Below, piece after piece: positions 43,403-48,986 of a stretch of 48,986 bases of DNA; within the stretch, counting starts at the first letter, position 1; each line of letters begins with the position of its first letter. Source of the stretch: Oligoflexales bacterium (GTDB taxonomy: Bacteria > Bdellovibrionota_B > Oligoflexia > Oligoflexales > JALZUQ01); assembly GCA_023301465.1 (NCBI GenBank), contig JALZUQ010000019.1:1-48986 (forward strand), given 5' to 3'. Under the pieces are notes generated by a model. The model did no database searches and was not told the origin of the DNA. It saw nothing but the letters and a program-made list of their open reading frames with translations. The position numbers and the translations under genes were made by a program.

Positions 43403-45484
43403 ATGCAAAGTTCAAAAAACGAAGAGTCAAAAAACCAATCCATGCTTGATTTAGCACTTAGTATTGGCACTAGCCTTAACCTAGAAAAAAATTCTGAGTT
43501 TTTCTTCGAAAAATTATCAAAAAACCTAAAACTTCAAAAATGTGCCTTAGTACTTCCCAATAATAATACAAATCAAGCTAGTTTTATTGAAAGATACGTT
43601 TATGGCGATAGTTCTAGAAATAGCTTTGATCTTCAACATATTGAAACCGCTAAATTTATTGCTGGGATTGAAAAAAATCTAATTGTAGTCATTGATAAAA
43701 ACAGCACACAAGCTCAACAAGAGGCTTGCCAAGCTATCACCAACAATCAATGTACTACAACTTTCTACTGGCTTAAAAACCTTGGTTTTATCTACTTATC
43801 TCACAAAGAACAAAAACCAAAAAAAGTAGTACGCATCAATGAAATCATACATTTTTTTGGGTCATCTATTCAAGGGTGCTTGCTTCATGAAATGACCATG
43901 CTAGAAATAGAAAAACGAAAAGAAGCCGAAGAAAAAGCAAATCAAGCAAATCTTAGTAAGTCTCAATTTCTAGCAAATATGAGTCATGAGATTCGAACAC
44001 CACTAAATGGGATTATAGGATCTATAGACCTTGTCCTTGAAACAAATATGACTAAAGATCAGAAAAACTTGCTAGCGATTTCGCAAAAAAGCAGTGAAAT
44101 ATTATTAAGTGTGATTAACGATATCCTTGATTTCAGTAAATCACAATCTACTAATTTCAGCCTAAAAAAAGAAGAGTTCAACATTAATGACCTTATTTAT
44201 TCAGTGGTTTCAAGCATCTTACCAACAGCAAATGAGAAAAACGTTCACATCATTGTGGACGCACCACCACTAGTAGACGATGTTTATTTAGGTGATGAAA
44301 TTCGGATCAAACAAATTTTAAACAATTTAATAAATAACGCTGTGAAATTCACAGATAATGGTGAAGTGAATGTTATTTTAAAAACTAATGTAAACAAGAA
44401 TAAACATCAGTTTTGCTTTGAGATTGTGGATACGGGCATTGGTATTCATGAAAAAAACATTTCGCGTCTTTTTGAGATGTTTTATCAAGTGGACAGCAGT
44501 TCCACCAAAAAACATAAAGGAACAGGGCTAGGGCTTGCCATTTCAAAAAAACTTTGTCAACTCATGGGTGGAGATATTAGCGTCGTAAGTAAAAACGGTA
44601 CAGGAACCACATTTAAATTTGATATCATCGTAGAAAAGGCGATCTCGAACAATGAAAAACCAATTATACGTAACTCTTTTCAAGGGCGTAAAGCTACTAT
44701 TGTTGAAGACAACATCGTTAACCTTAAAATTATTGAGAGTCAACTTGCCTTCATGGGCTTCATTACCAAATCATTTCTTCACCCAAAAGAATTTATTTCT
44801 TCTCTCTCTGACTCATCTCAGTTAACCGATTTATTTCTTTTGGATATGCAGATGCCTGAACTCAACGGTTGTGATGTCGCAAGAAAAATACGTTCTAAAC
44901 CACAATTTAAAGAGACACCTATCATTTTATCCTCTTCCATAAGTAGCGTCACAGAGATCAGTGAAACCGATAATCTTATATTTAGTGACAAACTATACAA
45001 ACCAATGTCCACTACTGACCTTCACTCTGCAATTCAATCTGCGTTCGCCGAAAACAACAATAAACCCTCTTATTTGAATCAGATAAATCAATACAGCTTC
45101 TCAAAAGACAGTTGTTTAATCGTCGAGGACAATCTTATTAACCAACAAATCCTTAAGGCCATGCTAGAAAAACTGGGAATGCAACCTACTATTGCAAATC
45201 ATGGTCTAGAGGCTCTTGACTATTTAAAAGAGAACCCTACAACAGACATTGTATTTATGGACATTCAAATGCCCACCCTCAATGGAATAGAAGCACTGGC
45301 TCAGCTAAAAAAGCTAGAAATAAACACTCCATTTTACATAGCACTCACCGCTAATGCCTTAAAAGGAGATAGAGAACACTACTTAAACTGCGGATTTGAT
45401 GCTTATCTTTCAAAACCATATACTCTACACCGAATCAAACAAACCTTATCACTGAGACAGAAAACTCAAAAAAAGGCCATGTAA
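43403..45484 (+). CDS. Hybrid histidine kinase (GAF-like, HisKA, HATPase, two receivers)
   Basis: A 693-residue soluble kinase. About 10-165 looks GAF-like ('LDLALSIGTSLNLEKNSEFF'), then a coiled coil (165-185), HisKA with H195 ('MSHEIRTPLNG'), ATPase with N-box 'NNLINNAVKF', G1 'DTGIGI', G2 'GTGLGLAI', then receivers with D481 ('LLDMQMPELNG') and D620 ('FMDIQMPTLNG'). No transmembrane helices, so it suits the soluble H-NOX as partner. The Hpt protein starts at its stop codon (TAATG). The start codon is uncertain (ATG 43403, or 43442) as no good Shine-Dalgarno is visible. Confidence 0.88.
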   Translation: MQSSKNEESKNQSMLDLALSIGTSLNLEKNSEFFFEKLSKNLKLQKCALVLPNNNTNQASFIERYVYGDSSRNSFDLQHIETAKFIAGIEKNLIVVIDKNSTQAQQEACQAITNNQCTTTFYWLKNLGFIYLSHKEQKPKKVVRINEIIHFFGSSIQGCLLHEMTMLEIEKRKEAEEKANQANLSKSQFLANMSHEIRTPLNGIIGSIDLVLETNMTKDQKNLLAISQKSSEILLSVINDILDFSKSQSTNFSLKKEEFNINDLIYSVVSSILPTANEKNVHIIVDAPPLVDDVYLGDEIRIKQILNNLINNAVKFTDNGEVNVILKTNVNKNKHQFCFEIVDTGIGIHEKNISRLFEMFYQVDSSSTKKHKGTGLGLAISKKLCQLMGGDISVVSKNGTGTTFKFDIIVEKAISNNEKPIIRNSFQGRKATIVEDNIVNLKIIESQLAFMGFITKSFLHPKEFISSLSDSSQLTDLFLLDMQMPELNGCDVARKIRSKPQFKETPIILSSSISSVTEISETDNLIFSDKLYKPMSTTDLHSAIQSAFAENNNKPSYLNQINQYSFSKDSCLIVEDNLINQQILKAMLEKLGMQPTIANHGLEALDYLKENPTTDIVFMDIQMPTLNGIEALAQLKKLEINTPFYIALTANALKGDREHYLNCGFDAYLSKPYTLHRIKQTLSLRQKTQKKAM

Positions 45485-45837
45485 TGAAAAACTTCCTAGA
45501 GCTCAAACTCATAGATACTATCTACAAAACCCAGCTAGATGAAATCATGGGGGAAAATTCTGACGCATTTTACGATGATCTTTGTAAAAAATTTGAATCT
45601 TCATTTACCGAATTCATCGAAAACAAATCGAATCCAATAGAATCCACTCTCAAAGATTTACACTCTCTAAAAGGATCATCTAGCATGCTCGGGTTTGAAT
45701 GTTTGAGTCAAATTATTAGTGATTTTGAAGTCAAATTGTCAAAAGACAAAGACCTGGACACCAAGAAATACTACCAACTATTAAGCAGAGTTAAAAAAGA
45801 AACCTATCAAGAGCTGCAATCCAAATTTGTGGCATAG
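45484..45837 (+). CDS. Hpt phosphotransfer protein
   Basis: A 117-residue all-helical protein with 'DLHSLKGSSSMLGF' (H60), the histidine-phosphotransfer motif. It overlaps the kinase stop by one base and completes a hybrid phosphorelay: kinase, receivers, Hpt. Phosphate could then pass to an output regulator such as the PilZ-like (35474) or NtrC-type (29663) proteins, neither of which has another kinase in this window; this link is inferred. No output regulator is encoded further right. Confidence 0.85.
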   Translation: MKNFLELKLIDTIYKTQLDEIMGENSDAFYDDLCKKFESSFTEFIENKSNPIESTLKDLHSLKGSSSMLGFECLSQIISDFEVKLSKDKDLDTKKYYQLLSRVKKETYQELQSKFVA

Positions 45838-46047
45838 TTTTATTTACTGAAAATCAAAAGTGTATTTAATTTTATTCCGTGCAACCCACCGAGCAACCCA
45901 GCACTTAAGAACTTCTTATATTCAAAAAACGTAAAACCCTAAAGAAGCCTTCACATGCTTTGTACTCAGTAAACTCAAGAAAAACCCCGAGTATATCTAC
46001 CTGTAATCATTGGCCATTAATCTTTTACTTATCAGATTAAGCAGCTT

Positions 46048-46055
46048 GCCGATAG
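46048..46055 (+). promoter_or_regulatory. GCCGATAG element upstream of lipoprotein
   Basis: GCCGATAGGC as at 24824; 40 nt before ATG 46096. No matching -35 TAAA at 15 nt. Confidence 0.3.
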
Positions 46056-46095
46056 GCCACAGGTCAAGAAAGTTAGAATTATGAATGGAGAGAAA

Positions 46096-47091
46096 ATGAA
46101 GTTTTCAATGACGATAGTATTAATTAGTATGTTTTCAATAAGTTGCGGCTTGACCCAAAAAGAAAATCGACAGGATTTGAAAAATAACAGTTCAACTCTT
46201 GATGTTACTCATAATGAAGGAGAGATGAGTCTTGTACTTGACCTTCCAGGTGCTCAGTTGTCAACATCTCAATTTGCACTTAATTCAAGCTCTACATCAG
46301 TTGATATTTATAATGCTGCCGACGAGGATGATGGCTCTGAAAATGTCTTATTAAGTTGTGCTGTGAATAATGGAACTACAAGCAATCAGCCAGATGTAAA
46401 TGATGGAAGCACAAGTAATCAGTCAGACCTTGACGAAGAAACTGCCCCTTCAAAAGATCCACTGGAAGAGCAAAAAGTACAGTATCACTCAGTATCATCT
46501 ACTCCTTACACTCCTTCACCAATCCCCCCAAACTTTGTTGTTGCATTGCAAAAGAAAAGTAATAAAGGAAGTTATGATACAGTTTCAAAAAAACACACAC
46601 TTTGTAATACAAGGGTTAAAGTTACTTTGAACTCATTAAAAAATGAAACCTATCGGTTGATAGCTTATTACACTGCTCAAGATGTTAAGTATGAAGGTGT
46701 GAGCTCTTCTTTTTCGAAAAATGAGAACAGAGTTCAATTAGTGATGAAAAAGGTTGAAAACAACGTACCTCCAATTGTCGATGTTGTTTGGGAACGAGAT
46801 ATTACTCCTACACCCACTCCCTGTCCTGCGATTGCGAGGATGTTTTTTCTTTGCAAAGAAGGAAAAGAGGTTGATAGCATATCTTTAGGTGTTTGTGGTG
46901 ATGATGTTTTAAAGGGGAAAAATCTATTAGCAAATGGATACCAAACAAGTTCTTGTAAGATACCTGAAGATAAAGAAATTTGTACAGATGTTGCAGGTGT
47001 CCTTATCAATAAATATACTGGAGAAAAGGTTGACTACTCAAATGGATGTGAGTTGAAGATTCTTTTAGACTCTGGAAAATACAAAAACTAA
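46096..47091 (+). CDS. Lipoprotein with Asn/Asp/Ser-rich linker, unknown function
   Basis: A 331-residue lipoprotein (signal MKFSMTIVLISMFSISC, Cys17). A low-complexity stretch ('NGTTSNQPDVNDGSTSNQSD', about 95-120) and a 'TPTPTPCP' hinge separate beta-rich parts; the last 70 residues have several Cys ('FFLCKEG', 'LGVCGDD', 'SSCKIPEDKEIC'). No family recognised. I chose ATG 46096 because GGAG lies 5 nt upstream; ATG 46081 would bury that site. It ends before a very strong terminator. Confidence 0.7.
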   Translation: MKFSMTIVLISMFSISCGLTQKENRQDLKNNSSTLDVTHNEGEMSLVLDLPGAQLSTSQFALNSSSTSVDIYNAADEDDGSENVLLSCAVNNGTTSNQPDVNDGSTSNQSDLDEETAPSKDPLEEQKVQYHSVSSTPYTPSPIPPNFVVALQKKSNKGSYDTVSKKHTLCNTRVKVTLNSLKNETYRLIAYYTAQDVKYEGVSSSFSKNENRVQLVMKKVENNVPPIVDVVWERDITPTPTPCPAIARMFFLCKEGKEVDSISLGVCGDDVLKGKNLLANGYQTSSCKIPEDKEICTDVAGVLINKYTGEKVDYSNGCELKILLDSGKYKN

Positions 47092-47101
47092 TTAGTTTAT
47101 A

Positions 47102-47147
47102 AAACATAAAAGCAGCTGCATTCTTTGATGCAGCTGCTTTTATGTTT
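47102..47147. terminator. Terminator with 20-bp perfect stem
   Basis: AAACATAAAAGCAGCTGCAT and its exact reverse complement flank a 6-nt loop. The A/T outer pairs provide an A-run and U-run for both directions. Confidence 0.85.
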
Positions 47148-47501
47148 GTGTGTTTATGAGGCTTTTTCCATAAGTTTTTTTATTCATTTTTTTCGTTGCG
47201 GTATATCGGGAAAAATAAACTGAATTTATTCGAATTTTCGTACCAAAACACGCATATGGTAGGCCCAGCACTTTATTAAGAGGCAGCAAATGAAGCACAC
47301 TTACAAAATGACGGCGGGAACCGAAGGATTAATACCATCTGAAGTTTTTAATGCTAAAGATACTTCTGAAATAAATATAAAAGTAGATACTCAAAGAATG
47401 AGAGAGCACTAAATTCAGCAAAATGCTAAAGTAGCTACATGTAGCACCTGCCCTTGCTAGTTAAAGACACTACCAGACCACATTTTTGATCGAAAGAAAT
47501 A
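47148..47501. other. Gene-poor stretch with a 40-codon ORF
   Basis: A 40-residue frame (47290-47412, MKHTYKMTAGTEG...) has only a weak AGAGGC ribosome-binding site and could be a gene remnant. From about 47448 the sequence becomes the outer, less conserved part of the inverted repeat that pairs with 48610-48661. Confidence 0.3.
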
Positions 47502-47587
47502 GATAAACACTGCAAATCATTTGTGTTCTTCATTATTAAAAAACGAATATTCACTCAAATACCTGAGACTGGTTGTGATTTACCGCA
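47502..47587 (+). repeat. Left inverted repeat flanking the toxin-antitoxin pair
   Basis: This 86-bp segment aligns without gaps to the reverse complement of 48524-48609, with 77 of 86 bases identical by hand count. Weaker similarity continues outward to about 47448. It contains 'CGAATATTCACTCAAATACC' unchanged in both copies. Confidence 0.85.
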
Positions 47588-47688
47588 CAGCTAAGCCTAA
47601 ATCGGGCTGAGCCCCCGCCTCTTCCTAAAAAGGCCTATCCTATAAAAATCAGTTATTTAAACCACTTAAGCCATATTATTGAATAATC

Positions 47689-47715
47689 TAAAGTATTATT
47701 ATATATTACCGATAA
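47689..47715 (+). promoter_or_regulatory. Sigma-28 (FliA)-like promoter of the toxin-antitoxin pair
   Basis: TAAAGTAT, 11 nt, ACCGATAA matches the FliA consensus TAAAGTTT-N11-GCCGATAA with three mismatches in 16 positions and exact spacing. It ends 29 nt before ATG 47745. An AT-rich stretch nearby could also hold a normal promoter. Confidence 0.5.
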
Positions 47716-47744
47716 GCTACATAGATGTAGCAGGAGTAAGTTAA

Positions 47745-47978
47745 ATGAGTAACAGCACAAAAAAATCCGTAAACTTTGATGATGAACTTCTAGAAAAGGC
47801 TGAGGAACTTGTAGAGCAGAACTCAGGTGTTACCTTTTCTTTCATTGCTAATCAAGCCTTACGAAAATGGCTCGACAACCCTAGCTTTGAAATTGTCGTA
47901 GCAGAGAAAGACGAAGCAATGAATAAAGCAAAGAATATAATGAAAAAACACAAACACGCTTTAAAGAAACTTTCATGA
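47745..47978 (+). CDS. Antitoxin, ribbon-helix-helix-like
   Basis: A 77-residue protein. The N-terminus ('KKSVNFDDELLEKAEELVEQNSGVTFSFIANQALRKWL') fits a ribbon-helix-helix DNA-binding fold: one strand and two helices. The Lys-rich C-terminus would wrap and neutralise the toxin. AGGAG is 8 nt before ATG, and the stop overlaps the toxin start (ATGA), the normal antitoxin-first order. Doc toxins usually pair with Phd; an RHH partner is less common. Confidence 0.75.
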   Translation: MSNSTKKSVNFDDELLEKAEELVEQNSGVTFSFIANQALRKWLDNPSFEIVVAEKDEAMNKAKNIMKKHKHALKKLS

Positions 47979-48376
47979 CAATCAAAATTATTGATGCAGA
48001 GATGGTCTGCGACTTTAATAAAGTAATATGTGGTCCTGACTATCGCTGCTATGGCATTGGTAAAGTTGAGAGTGCACTTCATTCAGCATATTACCCAGGC
48101 TCTTATCCGTTTCATCATGGCTCCATAATTAGTGTTGCAGGAGCAATGGCTTTCTACTTAACTAAAGCACATGCTTTTTATGATGGAAATAAACGTGTCG
48201 CTGCAGTTTCAGCAATAACGCTAATGGAACTTAATGGGTATGAGCTTGAGTATTCGTTTAGCGAAAGAGACAACTCCAATGAGTTAGCAGACGCCATCGA
48301 ATCAACGGCTGCCGGTCAAATAAATATAGATGAACTTAAAAAATGGTTTGATATTCATAAGACACCTACAGCATAG
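47975..48376 (+). CDS. doc: Doc/Fic-family toxin (death-on-curing)
   Basis: A 133-residue protein of typical Doc length. The active-site loop 'HAFYDGNKRVAA' matches the Fic/Doc motif HxFx(D/E)GNxR; the phosphate-anchoring G-N-K-R is intact. Doc phosphorylates and inactivates EF-Tu; other Fic proteins AMPylate. The upstream loop 'PFHHGSIISVAGAMAFYL' is also typical. It is coupled to the antitoxin by a 4-nt overlap and followed by a terminator hairpin at 48472. The pair lies inside long inverted repeats. Confidence 0.85.
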   Translation: MTIKIIDAEMVCDFNKVICGPDYRCYGIGKVESALHSAYYPGSYPFHHGSIISVAGAMAFYLTKAHAFYDGNKRVAAVSAITLMELNGYELEYSFSERDNSNELADAIESTAAGQINIDELKKWFDIHKTPTA

Positions 48377-48471
48377 AACATTTTGTGAAAATAGCGTTCA
48401 AATGGCCAAACCCATAGTATGTTTTTGAGTAAATTTGCTCTAGTTCTTTGTAATAAGCTAAAAAAAAACAC

Positions 48472-48492
48472 CTCTTAAAACCTAAGAGTTTT
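48472..48492 (+). terminator. Weak terminator after the toxin gene
   Basis: CTCTTA, a 5-nt loop, TAAGAG and TTTT, preceded by a run of eight A. The 6-bp stem is AT-rich, so efficiency is uncertain. Confidence 0.5.
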
Positions 48493-48523
48493 CTGTTTGT
48501 GCTGATTCAGTAACGCATAGCAC

Positions 48524-48609
48524 TGCGGTAAATCACAATCAACCTCAGGTATTTGAGTGAATATTCGCTCTTTAAAAATGAAGAAAATAAATGATTTGCG
48601 GTGTTTATC
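48524..48609 (-). repeat. Right inverted repeat flanking the toxin-antitoxin pair
   Basis: Reverse complement matches 47502-47587 at 77 of 86 positions. Outward similarity continues to about 48661 ('TCCTTGCTA' in both arms). Confidence 0.85.
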
Positions 48610-48854
48610 ATTGCTTTCAATTAAAAATATGGCTTAGTGTATTCTTTCATTAGCAAGGACAGACGCTATGGTGCACCCAATACTAGTCGAACCCTTTCGG
48701 TATGCTTAGTTACCACACCACCCGCACCCAGACATTTTATTGACCTCAACACGAACTTTCTGATTTTTTATGGTCTTTTTCAATGCTTCTTCTTTATTAT
48801 CCGGCTTCCAACTCCCACCGATCATCTCTACAGGCACAGCACCTCCAATTGATT
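48610..48854. other. Outer part of right repeat and unassigned sequence
   Basis: 48610-48661 is the weaker outer arm of the inverted repeat. On the minus strand a 54-codon frame (48706-48870, possible GTG start, ending CGWCGN) overlaps the transposase end in another frame; it has no Shine-Dalgarno, so I do not call it a gene. Confidence 0.35.
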
Positions 48855-48986
48855 TTAAATATGCTGACACACAAAAAACGCGATGCAGCGTTTCAGTTGA
48901 TTAAAGCTTCTTGAAGGTAGATCGTTGAGGTAATTGGTTTTTAGAGATCTAAACCAGCACTCAATCATATTGTTAGAAAACCTATA
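48855..48986 (-). pseudogene. C-terminal end of DDE transposase (partial at window edge)
   Basis: The minus-strand frame entering from the window edge reads 'NNMIECWFRSLKTNYLNDLP...' and stops at 48855. This is the end of an rve-type integrase core as in IS3-like transposases: the motif holding the catalytic Glu (the E of MIE) and the following helix. About 43 residues are visible. Whether the rest is intact cannot be seen; the ending is short for the family, so it may be degenerate. Confidence 0.6.

Noticed and set aside
47300-47335. rRNA-like words (GGATTAATACC)
   Set aside because: Isolated match of a few bases with no surrounding rRNA sequence.
47502-48609. Integron gene cassette with attC sites
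   Set aside because: The flanking repeats are inverted relative to each other and lack the attC core ends; cassette attC sites lie in the same direction.
48637-48852. 71-codon plus-strand frame at the right end
   Set aside because: It lies antisense to the region next to the transposase end and reads as random sequence without an RBS.

Overview
The window is AT-rich (mid-30s % GC by eye), gene-dense and chromosomal. I see no rRNA, tRNA or CRISPR. The mix of many secreted lipoproteins, a type IV pilin-like protein, a SahR-type ArsR-methyltransferase regulator next to ahcY, DUF1223 and DUF423 proteins, an adenine-deaminase-like enzyme, NtrC-type and PilZ response regulators, an H-NOX/hybrid-kinase/Hpt module and an outer-membrane TPR-barrel points to a free-living Gram-negative bacterium. 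My best guess is Bdellovibrionota/Oligoflexia or a related former deltaproteobacterium. This is inferred from gene style, not from a marker gene.

Layout. 1-6.8 kb: end of a Thr/Asp-rich protein, a YkuD_2-type transpeptidase, a 9-repeat Cys protein whose Shine-Dalgarno lies in a hairpin, a serine protease lipoprotein, a pilin coupled to a GreA-like protein, a HAD phosphatase and an EEP nuclease/phosphatase. 6.8-10 kb: a perfect Fur box next to a promoter and terminator that could make a ~110-nt RNA, then a quinone-oxidoreductase-like enzyme, DUF1223 and a deaminase. 10-14.8 kb: six overlapping or closely spaced minus-strand genes forming a metal (probably zinc) uptake operon, with ABC permease, ATPase and binding protein plus an outer-membrane barrel, a His-rich lipoprotein and a secreted protein. 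15-17.4 kb: SahR-like regulator and S-adenosylhomocysteine hydrolase.

17.6-31 kb: a secreted alpha/beta hydrolase, a DEAD-box helicase, two lipoproteins (one with an 11-copy NTD repeat), a ferric-reductase-like membrane protein behind a second perfect Fur box, DUF423, and a small lipoprotein plus a 1191-residue secreted protein behind a textbook sigma-54 promoter with two upstream palindromes. A sigma-54 response regulator lies convergently just downstream and is the obvious candidate activator.

31-45.8 kb: an envelope/exopolysaccharide-like locus with an acyltransferase, a LamG-like two-domain protein, a TPR-outer-membrane barrel, a PilZ-like response regulator, a degenerate GT2-like protein, a GT-C/PTPS-related polytopic protein, a secreted protein and a membrane-anchored GH5-like glycosidase. 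The last four genes of the plus-strand run are coupled, and the run ends in an H-NOX nitric-oxide sensor overlapping the glycosidase gene by 4 nt, followed by a hybrid kinase and an Hpt protein. I read this as a possibly undescribed NO-controlled surface-polysaccharide system.

46-49 kb: a lipoprotein, then a toxin-antitoxin pair (Doc/Fic toxin) flanked by ~86-bp inverted repeats about 90% identical to each other, and the end of a transposase at the window edge, so this end looks mobile.
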